DNA from: Thermodesulfovibrio sp.
Lineage (GTDB): Bacteria; Nitrospirota; Thermodesulfovibrionia; UBA6902
Direction of reading: 5' to 3'
Assembly (NCBI GenBank): GCA_026982355.1
Contig: JALSHG010000080.1
Span: forward strand, 1 to 55,369
DNA: 55,369 nucleotides
Shown: positions 1-7,548 of the stretch, in pieces
Numbering within the stretch: the stretch's first letter is position 1
Layout of the letters: every line of letters begins with the position of its first letter
Translations under genes and position numbers: made by a program
The notes under the pieces: generated by a model
Seen by the model: only the letters and a program-made list of their open reading frames with translations
Told to the model about the DNA's origin: nothing
The model's database searches: none

Positions 1-145
1 CAATCTCTCGGAGATATGGCTGCAAGGGCATACCTGAGTTTGCGTCTCCCCGGTCTCTGAAATACTGACAGCTTTGCCGTCTCTCCAGGCTTTAATCCAT
101 ACGCGCTTCGACTTTGACGTTTCCGTGATGAGGCAGCTCGTCAAA

Positions 146-174
146 TTGACCTAATTTTTTTTATCCTGTAAAAT
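146..174 (+). promoter_or_regulatory. Sigma70-type promoter of tRNA-His/hisS
   Basis: A -35 box TTGACC (146-151) and a -10 box TAAAAT (169-174) are separated by exactly 17 bases. Transcription would start near 181, four bases before the tRNA. There is no obvious terminator between the tRNA and hisS, so both probably belong to one transcript. The spacing and near-consensus boxes are seen directly; promoter activity is inferred. Confidence 0.6.
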
Positions 175-184
175 TACATCTTAC

Positions 185-262
185 GGAGGATATAGCTCAG
201 TTGGTTAGAGCGCTTGGTTGTGGCCCAAGAGGTCGCGGGTTCAAATCCCGCTATCCTCCCCA
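185..262 (+). tRNA. tRNA-His (anticodon GTG)
   Basis: The sequence folds as a complete cloverleaf. The anticodon stem CTTGG/CCAAG (213-217, 225-229) encloses loop TTGTGGC with anticodon GTG at 220-222. The extra 5' G (G-1, position 185) faces C73 (position 259), the identity pair peculiar to histidine tRNA. CCA is encoded (260-262). The gene lies 42 bases before hisS, whose product charges this tRNA, so the tRNA and its synthetase appear to be co-transcribed. Confidence 0.97.
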
Positions 263-304
263 TAACTTACCGGAAATCGCCGGCAATTCAACCTTGGCAA
301 TATC

Positions 305-1669
305 ATGTCATACATTGAAGAATTAAAATCAGCAAAAGGGGTGAAAGACTGGTACGGCAAACAGGCCATTCTCAGAAACTACGTGAGGGACACTCTGAGG
401 GGCGTGTTTGAGCGGTACGGCTACAATCCCGTGGAGACCCCCGTGATTGAACGCGAGGAAGTGCTGAGCCTGAAAGGCGGCGGCGAGATACAGAAGGAGG
501 TGTTCCGCCTGACGGACCAGGGCAAAAGGAGGCTGGCGCTGCGCTTTGACCAGACTCTGCCGCTGGCAAGGTTTTATGCAAACCACCCTGAGTTGAAAAG
601 CCCCTACAAGCGTTATGCCATAGGTGATGTCTTCAGGGACGGCCCGGCCCAGCCCGAACAGGGGCGGTACAGGATTTTCACACAGTGCGATGTGGATATT
701 ATCGGTGTGGAAAACATGGCCGCGGAGGCCGAGCTGCTTACCCTGGCGTATGATGCCTTCAGGGAACTGGGGCTTGGTGATGTCACGGTGAAGATAAACA
801 ACAGGAAGGTCCTTGACGGTATCATGGATGCGGCGGGTATTCCGGATTCCGTAAAGGTGGAAGCCATTCTCGTCCTTGACAAGCTGGAGAAGATCGGCAC
901 GGATGAAGTGAAAAAGGAGCTGTCCCGCATAGGCGGCGGCCTTTTGCCGGGCACTGCAGTGGATGCCCTGATAGGGCATACCTCCATCCATGGAACCAAC
1001 GAGGAGAAAATGGATTGCCTGGGCCGCATCATGACCTCTGATGCAGGCGGGCAGGGACTGGGGGAGATACGCGGGTTGCTGTCATACTGCGAGGAGATGG
1101 AATTTGACTTTGTCGAATTCGACCCCTCGCTTGCCCGGGGCCTGGATTATTATACCGGCACCACCATCGAGGTCTTTCTGAAGAAAAAGGATATCGTCGG
1201 TTCCGCTATTGTCGCAGGCGGGCGTTTCGACAATATGATCGGTGACTTCAGGGGCGCGGGGACCGCGGTGCCGGCCGTGGGCCTTTCGTTCGGCCTGGAG
1301 AGGACATGCATGGCCGTGGAATCGGTCATGTCGGGCACGAAAGAGACGGTCACCGAGCTGTTCATTATACCCCTGAACACCCTGTCCGTGAGTCTGAAGC
1401 TCGCGCACGTCATCAGGCAGCAGAGGATAAACGTTGATATAGATCTGACGGGCAGGAGCCTGAAATCCGCGATGCGTTATGCCGACTCGCTCGATATCCC
1501 CTTTGTGGGAATTATCGGCGAAGACGAGGTCGTAAAACAAGTCATCACCATAAAAAGGCTGAGCGACGGCCTTCAGAATCAGATCGCGGTGAGCGGTGTT
1601 AAATCATATTTGGATATAAACAGGGATTCGGGGAAAAGCATGAACAGACTCGTGCTGCATAAACCTTAA
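305..1669 (+). CDS. hisS: Histidyl-tRNA synthetase
   Basis: Class II aminoacyl-tRNA synthetase (454 aa) that attaches histidine to tRNA-His. The N-terminal catalytic core has motif 2 region FTQCDVDIIG and the two histidine-binding signatures RGLDYYTG (about residue 280) and GGRFDNM. The last 100 or so residues match an anticodon-binding domain. The start has no strong ribosome-binding site but gives the expected N-terminus. It follows tRNA-His and is followed by hisZ, itself a HisS paralogue. The last codons (LHKP then TAA) lie inside a palindromic repeat element, so the element supplies the stop codon and the native C-terminus may once have been slightly different. Confidence 0.96.
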   Translation: MSYIEELKSAKGVKDWYGKQAILRNYVRDTLRGVFERYGYNPVETPVIEREEVLSLKGGGEIQKEVFRLTDQGKRRLALRFDQTLPLARFYANHPELKSPYKRYAIGDVFRDGPAQPEQGRYRIFTQCDVDIIGVENMAAEAELLTLAYDAFRELGLGDVTVKINNRKVLDGIMDAAGIPDSVKVEAILVLDKLEKIGTDEVKKELSRIGGGLLPGTAVDALIGHTSIHGTNEEKMDCLGRIMTSDAGGQGLGEIRGLLSYCEEMEFDFVEFDPSLARGLDYYTGTTIEVFLKKKDIVGSAIVAGGRFDNMIGDFRGAGTAVPAVGLSFGLERTCMAVESVMSGTKETVTELFIIPLNTLSVSLKLAHVIRQQRINVDIDLTGRSLKSAMRYADSLDIPFVGIIGEDEVVKQVITIKRLSDGLQNQIAVSGVKSYLDINRDSGKSMNRLVLHKP

Positions 1670-1765
1670 TGCGGCATAAGTCCGCCGCAAGACCTTCCCG
1701 CCGGACTCCCCTGCCCGCGGGCGGCATTTTTATGCCACATTAAGGTTTATGCAACTGTAAGGTAA
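1662..1765. repeat. Palindromic intergenic element, copy 1 (three termini)
   Basis: The left terminus CCTTAATGCGGCATAA at 1664 faces an inverted terminus TTATGCCACATTAAGG ending at 1745. A further inverted terminus TTATGCAACTGTAAGG follows at 1747-1762. The interior is GC-rich with CCGGACTCCCCTGCCCGCGGGCGG. It fills almost the whole gap between hisS and hisZ and provides the hisS stop codon. It belongs to the family repeated across this window. Confidence 0.85.
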
Positions 1766-1779
1766 CCCCAAGGGAGATT

Positions 1780-3051
1780 ATGAAAAACAACAAGAACGCA
1801 ACGGTTTCAACAGGGAATGACCTCCTGCCCGGGGATATCGTGAAATTCAGGATCGTGGAGGCGGCATTCCTGGAGAGGTGCCGCCAGTTCGGATACAGGG
1901 AGATAAAGACATCCACGATCGAGCCCCTGCATATCTTTACGGCGGCAGGCGCCCTGTCCCCGGGCCTGCTGAAAAAGGTCTGCTCATTCCTGGACTGGGG
2001 GGGGTGGAGCCGCGAGAGGGTCGCCCTGCGGGCGGACAGCACCGTCTCGGCGGCGAGGTACTACCTGGACAATTTAAGGGAAGAGGGACATGTGAAGGTT
2101 TGTTACATAGAGAACCAGTTCCGCCGCGGTGATACGGGACAGGAGGTTTCCGAGAGATGGCAGCTCGGCATAGAAAACATCGGGGATGATTCACCTGTTT
2201 CTGATGTCGAGGTCATATTCATCGCCGCTGACACGCTCAGGGCCGCGGGTTTCGGCGATATACGCCTGCACCTCTCCTTCCCTTCCGTTATTATTGAATA
2301 CGTGAACCTCGCGTTCGGCCGGCCTGAAGAGAGGCAGAAAGTCCTCGAGCTGATCAGGGACGGCAGGCATGAGGACATAAAATCCCTTGGCGGTGACGGG
2401 GACACGGATATCCTGTTCAGGCTCCTCTGCTTCAGGGGTGAGAACGTCTCGTATCTGAACAACCTGAGAAGCGACTTTCACAACCATGGAAAAATCCTCG
2501 GGCACCTGGAGCGCTTCAGCGAAATATGCGTATTGCTGGAGCGGCTGAAGTGTCCTTATGAGATCAATTTTTCGCTGTCAGGGAATTTCGACTATTACAC
2601 GGGCATTCAGTTCGAGGTACTGTCCCCGTCCCGGAAAGCTTCCGACAGGGAAGTCCTTTGCACCGGCGGGCGCTATGACAACCTGATAGGCAGCCTTGCG
2701 CCCCGGGGCGCAAGGTCCGTACCGTCTGTCGGGTTTGCGCTGAACCTGAAAAATGCGATCGCCCGTATGCAGGAACCCGGGGATACCATGCAGAATATAG
2801 GCATTATGCTCAGGAATATAACATATGAGAATATAAAGACCGGCCAGAACCTGTGCATCAGGCTGAACCGCCTCGGATTTATATCACGCCTCTCTTTTTC
2901 GGAGATAGCGGAGGATGAGTACGGTGATTACGGACTCATAATCGAGGTGGACCGCGAGAGGTTCAGGGACGGTTACAGCATCATCCACAGCCGGAAGATC
3001 GGCAAACCGCTTCTGAAGAATATTTTCGGTGAATCCTCTCATGACGCATGA
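1780..3051 (+). CDS. hisZ: HisZ-like ATP phosphoribosyltransferase regulatory subunit
   Basis: HisS-like protein (423 aa) without aminoacylation function. HisZ partners the short form of HisG in the first step of histidine synthesis and confers feedback control. The class II core is recognisable (FRRGDTGQ, GNFDYYTG, GGRYDNLIG), but the synthetase residues RGLDYYTG are altered to GNFDYYTG. Start chosen at ATG 1780 after AAGGGAG. Two HisG homologues follow at once, the first overlapping its 3' end, which supports the HisZ assignment over a second HisS. It is slightly long for the family, with an extra C-terminal segment of about 60 residues after residue 345. Confidence 0.85.
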   Translation: MKNNKNATVSTGNDLLPGDIVKFRIVEAAFLERCRQFGYREIKTSTIEPLHIFTAAGALSPGLLKKVCSFLDWGGWSRERVALRADSTVSAARYYLDNLREEGHVKVCYIENQFRRGDTGQEVSERWQLGIENIGDDSPVSDVEVIFIAADTLRAAGFGDIRLHLSFPSVIIEYVNLAFGRPEERQKVLELIRDGRHEDIKSLGGDGDTDILFRLLCFRGENVSYLNNLRSDFHNHGKILGHLERFSEICVLLERLKCPYEINFSLSGNFDYYTGIQFEVLSPSRKASDREVLCTGGRYDNLIGSLAPRGARSVPSVGFALNLKNAIARMQEPGDTMQNIGIMLRNITYENIKTGQNLCIRLNRLGFISRLSFSEIAEDEYGDYGLIIEVDRERFRDGYSIIHSRKIGKPLLKNIFGESSHDA

Positions 3052-3709
3052 AATAGCCCTGTGCCTGCCGAAAGGGGAAAACCTCAGGCGTGTTGCATCG
3101 GTATTAAAGCAGGTGAACTTCCCGGTGGAGGGTTACAATGCATCAAACCGCTCCTACCGGCCCGACATCCCTTCCATAAAAAACGCCAGGGCCAAGATAT
3201 TTGCCGAAAAGGATGTGGCCATACAGGTGGCGGTGGGGAATTATTCCATAGGTATCTGCGGACTGGACTGGATAGAGGAGTACAGGGCGAAATACCCTGC
3301 GTCCGATGTGCAGATACTGAAAAGGCTGGGCAGAAGCCTGAGAAGGCTCCATGCCTGCTGCCACAGGAGCTTTGAAGGCGGCTTCGTCCATGATTTCGCC
3401 CGGCTGTCGGGGTCGGTCCGGATCGTCAGCGAATATCCCAATCTTGCAGAGGACTTTGCGATCAGGAAGGGGCTTAAGAGATTCAGGGTATTCCCTGCAT
3501 GGGGCAGCACAGAGGTCTATCCGCCCGAGCATGCGGAGATCGTAATCCTGTCCGTGAGGGATGAAGAATCTTTTAAGGCGCACGGCCTGAGGTCGCTGGA
3601 GCTAATCATGGAATCGGAGCTCTGTATCATCGTCAATCAGAGGGCGTATGAGACAAAAGACCTTTCACCCGTGCTGGACTATCTCTGCAGGATGGAGAGG
3701 AGGCGCTGA
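3041..3709 (+). CDS. HisG-like protein 1 (short form, substrate loop degenerate)
   Basis: Homologue of short-form ATP phosphoribosyltransferase (222 aa), the catalytic subunit that joins ATP to PRPP. LPKG is kept near the N-terminus (residues 9-12), followed by a GNYSIGICGLDW segment, SEYPN (130-134) and WGSTEV (154-159). The PRPP-phosphate loop, normally TGTTL-like, is replaced by LSVRDEESFKAHGL (170-183), so this copy may not be catalytic alone. Start at ATG 3041 overlaps hisZ by 11 bases with GGTGA upstream; a GTG at 3029 is an alternative. Its stop overlaps the start of the next hisG-like gene (TGATG), implying coupled translation and probably a shared complex. Confidence 0.8.
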   Translation: MTHEIALCLPKGENLRRVASVLKQVNFPVEGYNASNRSYRPDIPSIKNARAKIFAEKDVAIQVAVGNYSIGICGLDWIEEYRAKYPASDVQILKRLGRSLRRLHACCHRSFEGGFVHDFARLSGSVRIVSEYPNLAEDFAIRKGLKRFRVFPAWGSTEVYPPEHAEIVILSVRDEESFKAHGLRSLELIMESELCIIVNQRAYETKDLSPVLDYLCRMERRR

Positions 3710-4425
3710 TGCTGAATTTCGCCATACCGGACGGGCACCAGATGAGGCACGTGCTGAACTTCTTCGGCAGGGCCGGTATTTGTTTCGAAGGATATGAGCC
3801 TGAATCGCTGAACAGGCGGCCCGTGCTGAAGATCACCTCCGGGGAGGCAGGCAGGATATTGAACAATCCGGAGGCGGTCATGACAAAGGTGATCAGGCCG
3901 CAGGACATGCCCATGCACGTGGCGGCCAACAATTTCGATATCGCCATCACCGGCACGGACTGGCTGAAGGAGCACATGATCCGCTTTCCAGGCAGCCCTG
4001 TTGAAAACCTGCTCGAGATGGGATTCGGCAGGGTGAGGATCGTTGCCGCGGTGCACGAATCCCTGCCTGTATCCAGTGTGAATGAACTGACGGATTACCT
4101 GAATTCCTTCGGGCCCGACCGGAATTTCAGGATAGCCTCGGAATATACCTATATCGCCGATGACTATGCAAGGGAGCACAACCTGTACAGGTACAGCATC
4201 ATCATGACCTACGGCGCCACCGAATCGCTGATCCCCGAGGATGCGGAGATGATCATAGAGAACACCGAGACCGGCGCCACGCTGCAGAAAAACAGTCTGA
4301 GGATCATTGACACCCTGTTTGAATCCCAGGGCTGTCTCATTGCCAACAGGGCGAGCATTGCATCCAGGGACAAGGGAAAGATCATCAGGTCGGTAAAGAC
4401 CCTCTTTGAGGCCCATGTGCAGTAA
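3709..4425 (+). CDS. hisG: HisG-like protein 2 (ATP phosphoribosyltransferase, short form)
   Basis: Second HisG homologue (238 aa) in the same operon. It has the domain-hinge segment FDIAITGTDWL (76-86), IASEY (142-146), GATES (169-173) and a clear phosphate-binding loop ETGATL (187-192), comparable to the family TGTTL. The N-terminal LPKG of the family is changed to IPDG (6-9). It therefore complements copy 1, which keeps LPKG and loses the loop. This is the better candidate for the catalytic subunit working with HisZ. No other histidine genes lie in the window. A palindromic element begins one to two bases after its stop codon. Confidence 0.82.
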   Translation: MLNFAIPDGHQMRHVLNFFGRAGICFEGYEPESLNRRPVLKITSGEAGRILNNPEAVMTKVIRPQDMPMHVAANNFDIAITGTDWLKEHMIRFPGSPVENLLEMGFGRVRIVAAVHESLPVSSVNELTDYLNSFGPDRNFRIASEYTYIADDYAREHNLYRYSIIMTYGATESLIPEDAEMIIENTETGATLQKNSLRIIDTLFESQGCLIANRASIASRDKGKIIRSVKTLFEAHVQ

Positions 4426-4426
4426 T

Positions 4427-4521
4427 AAACCTTACGGTGGCATAAAAATACCGCCCGCTGGCAGGATGGCCGGGAGGCTTTCCGGCGGACTCCGCAGCGT
4501 GCTTGTGCAACATTAAGGTTA
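4427..4521. repeat. Palindromic intergenic element, copy 2
   Basis: Termini CCTTACGGTGGCATAA (4430) and, inverted, TTGTGCAACATTAAGG (ending 4518) bound a GC-rich interior with CCGCCCG and CCGGCGGACTCC. It sits exactly between two convergent genes. The reverse-strand gene reads its stop TAA from the edge of the element (4519-4521), and the forward hisG-like gene stops at 4425. It may act as a bidirectional terminator. Confidence 0.85.
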
Positions 4522-6330
4522 CATGATGACAATGGCGTCAAACCGGCAGGCATCGTAGCAGGCGCCGCATTTTATGCACTTCCCCCCGTCAATCACGGCG
4601 ACCTGCTTTTTCTCCCATGCGATCGCGCCGGAAGGACAGGCCTTAACGCATTCTCCGCACATCCTGCAAGCCTCCGCATTCACCGTGTACCGGCGTAGCG
4701 CCCTGCATACCCCGGCCGGGCATATACGGTCCCTTATGTGCGCCTCGTATTCATCCCTGAAGAACCTTATGCTTGTAAGCACGGGGTTGGGCGCCGTCTG
4801 TCCCAGGCCGCAGAGGGACGACAGCTTTATATCCGTTGCAAGCTCTGTGAGAAGTTCCGGGTCTCCCTCCCTTCCTTCACCGGATGTTATTCTTTCCAGT
4901 ATCTCGAGCATTCTCATGGTACCGACCCTGCACGGCGTGCATTTGCCGCAGGATTCACGCCTGGTGAAGTCCAGGAAGAACCTCGCCATTTCCACCATGC
5001 ACGTGGTGTCATCCATGACGACCATGCCGCCGGAGCCCATCATTGAACCTATCCCGGTCAATGACTCATAATCCACGGGGATATCTATGCGGGAGGCGGG
5101 GATGCACCCTCCCGAGGGGCCGCCGGTCTGAACGGCCTTTAACGTGCGGTCCCTCCCCTCCATACCCCCGCCGATATCGTAAATAATCTCCCTGAGTGTC
5201 ATGCCTATGGGGACTTCGATCAGGCCTGTATTCTTTATCCTGCCGGTGAGAGAAAACAGCTTGGTCCCCTTGCTCTTTTCGGAGCCGATGGATGCATACC
5301 ACGAGGCGCCCCTTGTAATTATTTCCCCTATGTTTGCCAGTGTCTCGACATTGTTGATGACAGTGGGCCTGCCCCACAGGCCCCTGCTTACGGGAAAGGG
5401 AGGCTTCGCCCTCGGCATCCCGCGCCTGCCTTCAATGGATGTCATCAGTGCGGTCTCCTCCCCGCAGACAAACGCACCCGCCCCCTTTTTGATGAATATA
5501 TTGAAGTCAAACCCGCTCTTGAGAATATTTCTTCCGAGAAGGCCCTTTTTCAGCGCCTGTTTTATGGCTGATTCGAGGCGGATTATTGAAAGGGGATATT
5601 CGCTGCGGACATAGATATAACCCTCATGCGCCCCTATTGCATAGGCGCCTATGGCCATGCCCTCGATAATGGAGTGGGGGTTGCCCAGGATAACGGCGCG
5701 GTCCATGAATGCACCGGGGTCGCCTTCATCCGCGTTACAGATGATATACCGCACGGCGTCCTCCGAACGGCTGCACGCCTCCCACTTGATGCCTGTCGGA
5801 AAGCCTGCACCGCCTCTTCCGCGGAGGCCCGAAGCCTTGATCTCACTGATGACCCTTGCAGGCGTCCACGACAGCGCCTTCCTCAGGCCCTCGTACCCGC
5901 CTGTCCTGATATAGGCATCGATATCCTCGGGGTCAATCCTTCCGCATCTCCGGAGGAGGATCTTGGTCTGCCTGTCATGGAACGCCCGGTAATCAGGCCC
6001 GGCCAGCCATTCCCGGACGGGTTTGTTGCTGAGTATGTGCTCCCGCACGATGCGGCCGGCCATGGCGGGCTTCACAAATTCATACGTATATGTCTCATAG
6101 CCGCGGATTACATCCACGAGCACGTCTCTTACGCACAATCCGTGGCATCCCGTGCCGGTTATGCATTTTTTCCTGACAGCGGCCTTCAGGCCGTATCTTT
6201 TAAGCTCGCGGTGAAATGCCCCGATAACTTCCCCGCCGCCTTCGGCCATACCGGCCGGCCCCATGCAGACCGCAATGGTCAAGTCTTCGATGTCGGGTCT
6301 TTCAGCAGGCCGGGCGCTCTTTGTTTTCAT
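4519..6330 (-). CDS. NuoF/HndC-like NADH-binding iron-sulfur flavoprotein
   Basis: Protein of 603 aa related to NuoF, HoxF and the HndC/HydB subunits of NAD(P)-linked hydrogenases and bifurcating oxidoreductases. Order of domains: an N-terminal thioredoxin-like [2Fe-2S] domain (cysteines around 22 and in CITGTGCHGLC); the FMN/NADH domain with GLRGRGGAGFPTGIKW; a [4Fe-4S] site ESCGKCTPC with SLCGLGQ; and a C-terminal two-cluster ferredoxin domain (CRMCGECVKAC, CIKCGACYDAC). It should pass electrons between NAD(P)H and ferredoxin-like partners in the cytoplasm. No HndA, HndD or formate dehydrogenase partner is next to it. The start follows AAGG supplied by a palindromic element (6334 onward), and the stop also touches an element. 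Confidence 0.88.
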   Translation of the reverse strand: MKTKSARPAERPDIEDLTIAVCMGPAGMAEGGGEVIGAFHRELKRYGLKAAVRKKCITGTGCHGLCVRDVLVDVIRGYETYTYEFVKPAMAGRIVREHILSNKPVREWLAGPDYRAFHDRQTKILLRRCGRIDPEDIDAYIRTGGYEGLRKALSWTPARVISEIKASGLRGRGGAGFPTGIKWEACSRSEDAVRYIICNADEGDPGAFMDRAVILGNPHSIIEGMAIGAYAIGAHEGYIYVRSEYPLSIIRLESAIKQALKKGLLGRNILKSGFDFNIFIKKGAGAFVCGEETALMTSIEGRRGMPRAKPPFPVSRGLWGRPTVINNVETLANIGEIITRGASWYASIGSEKSKGTKLFSLTGRIKNTGLIEVPIGMTLREIIYDIGGGMEGRDRTLKAVQTGGPSGGCIPASRIDIPVDYESLTGIGSMMGSGGMVVMDDTTCMVEMARFFLDFTRRESCGKCTPCRVGTMRMLEILERITSGEGREGDPELLTELATDIKLSSLCGLGQTAPNPVLTSIRFFRDEYEAHIRDRICPAGVCRALRRYTVNAEACRMCGECVKACPSGAIAWEKKQVAVIDGGKCIKCGACYDACRFDAIVIM

Positions 6331-6333
6331 TCT

Positions 6334-6548
6334 ACCTTACAGTGGCATAAAAATGCCGCCCGCGGGCAGGGGAGTCCGGCGGAAAAGCTTTATCTGCGAT
6401 ACCTTGGAGAGTATTCCGCACGGCTTATCGACATCCTCTGGAATTTCACTCTCCGTTACGTCCTGCAATAAAGACATATTTCAGATATCCCATCGCTTTA
6501 TAAAGGTTTTACGCCGGACTCCCCTGCCGGCTTGTGCAACATTAAGGT
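6334..6548. repeat. Palindromic element, copy 3 (longest, 50-bp inverted ends)
   Basis: The left arm starts CCTTACAGTGGCATAAAAA at 6335. The right arm, reversed, reads CCTTAATGTTGCACAAGCC. Both then run into GGCAGGGGAGTCCGGCG. About 110 bases of unrelated sequence lie between the arms. This copy shows best that the family consists of two inverted ends around a variable centre. The left end supplies AAGG before the HndC-like start, and the right end touches the stop of the small gene at 6549. Confidence 0.85.
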
Positions 6549-6884
6549 CTATTCAAAGTCCGGGAACAGCTTCACCTCGAGGGTGGTGCCGTTGCCCAGG
6601 CTTTGCCTGGCGGTCAGTATGCCGCCCTCCACGTATGCAATATCAAAGTCTCCGAAACCTTCCCTTACAAGACTCTTGGCGTCAGCAGGACATCCTCCCT
6701 CACAGCCTGCAACCCCTCTGACCATTCTCGGTATAAGCCTTTCCATCTCCAGCCGGGCCAGGTCGACCCCTAACTTCTTCCCGAAATCAACTATACGTCC
6801 CGTTACCTGCGCAACGTCGAACCGGTGCGGGTTTTCGATATTGATACTCAACGATTCCTTGTTAATGCTGACATCAAGATCCAT
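6549..6884 (-). CDS. Small conserved-looking protein, function unknown
   Basis: A 111-aa cytoplasmic protein with no signal peptide or membrane segment. I do not recognise the family with certainty. The noticeable feature is the compact cysteine motif GCEGGCPADAKSLV in the middle, followed by a beta-rich C-terminus ending LEVKLFPDFE. The start at 6884 has a good ribosome-binding site (GGAGG, seven bases upstream). It lies between the NuoF-like gene and rdgB on the same strand, 37 bases from the latter. Two close cysteines flanking GG could bind metal or form a disulfide, but this is only a guess. A palindromic element starts directly after its stop. Confidence 0.75.
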   Translation of the reverse strand: MDLDVSINKESLSINIENPHRFDVAQVTGRIVDFGKKLGVDLARLEMERLIPRMVRGVAGCEGGCPADAKSLVREGFGDFDIAYVEGGILTARQSLGNGTTLEVKLFPDFE

Positions 6885-6921
6885 TTGGCATCCTCCATGG
6901 CATACGGAAAAATTTCGACAA

Positions 6922-7545
6922 TCAACTGTTGTCTCCGATGTCCCCTGATGTATCTCTTTTTTTCAGCAGATATTTCTGCAGCTCCCTCAATGCCGCGCCC
7001 CTGTGGCTCAGTGCGTTTTTCTCGCTGTCGCTCATCTCCGCAAAGGTCCTGTCACGGCCTTCCGGATAAAAGACCGGGTCATATCCGAAACCGTTTTCTC
7101 CCCTGGGCCCGGTGCCGATTGTACCTTTCACATATCCGTGGAAGGTCCTGACCTCATCTCCGGAGGCCATTGCAATACAGCATACAAAACGCGCCTTCCT
7201 TTTTTCCGGGGGAACATTCTTCATCTCCTGAAGAAGCTTCTCGAGGTTCGCACTGTCATCAGCGGGCTCTCCCGCATAACGCGCGGAGAAGACCCCCGGA
7301 GCGCCGTTGAGCGCATCAACTTCAAGCCCCGAGTCATCGGCAAGGGCCGTCATGCCCGTACGTTTTGAAATATAAACGGCCTTTTTAACGGCATTCGCCT
7401 CAAACGTATCGCCGTCCTCCTCGACATCCTGATACTCCGGGAAATCATCGAGGGTGTATATTTTGAAATCCGTACCTATTGTATCACAAATCTTTTTTAT
7501 CTCCTCGATTTTTTTCCTGTTTTTTGTAGCAAGAACAATCTCCAT
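6922..7545 (-). CDS. rdgB: XTP/dITP diphosphatase (RdgB/HAM1)
   Basis: House-cleaning nucleotide pyrophosphatase (207 aa) that hydrolyses dITP, dXTP and ITP to monophosphates and keeps non-canonical purines out of DNA. Family signatures are the N-terminal ATKNRKKIEE, FEANAVKKA, ADDSGLEVDAL, GAPGVFSARYAG, GFGYDPVF and LSHRGAAL. The length is normal. It follows pdxA with only three bases between stop and start, so the two are co-transcribed. Confidence 0.95.
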   Translation of the reverse strand: MEIVLATKNRKKIEEIKKICDTIGTDFKIYTLDDFPEYQDVEEDGDTFEANAVKKAVYISKRTGMTALADDSGLEVDALNGAPGVFSARYAGEPADDSANLEKLLQEMKNVPPEKRKARFVCCIAMASGDEVRTFHGYVKGTIGTGPRGENGFGYDPVFYPEGRDRTFAEMSDSEKNALSHRGAALRELQKYLLKKRDTSGDIGDNS

Positions 7546-7548
7546 ATT

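Noticed and set aside
1-144. Reverse-strand frame open from TTG at 144 to the left edge (about 48 codons)
   Set aside because: It has a weak start, no recognisable motif, and is cut by the window; it may be the beginning of a gene but cannot be supported.
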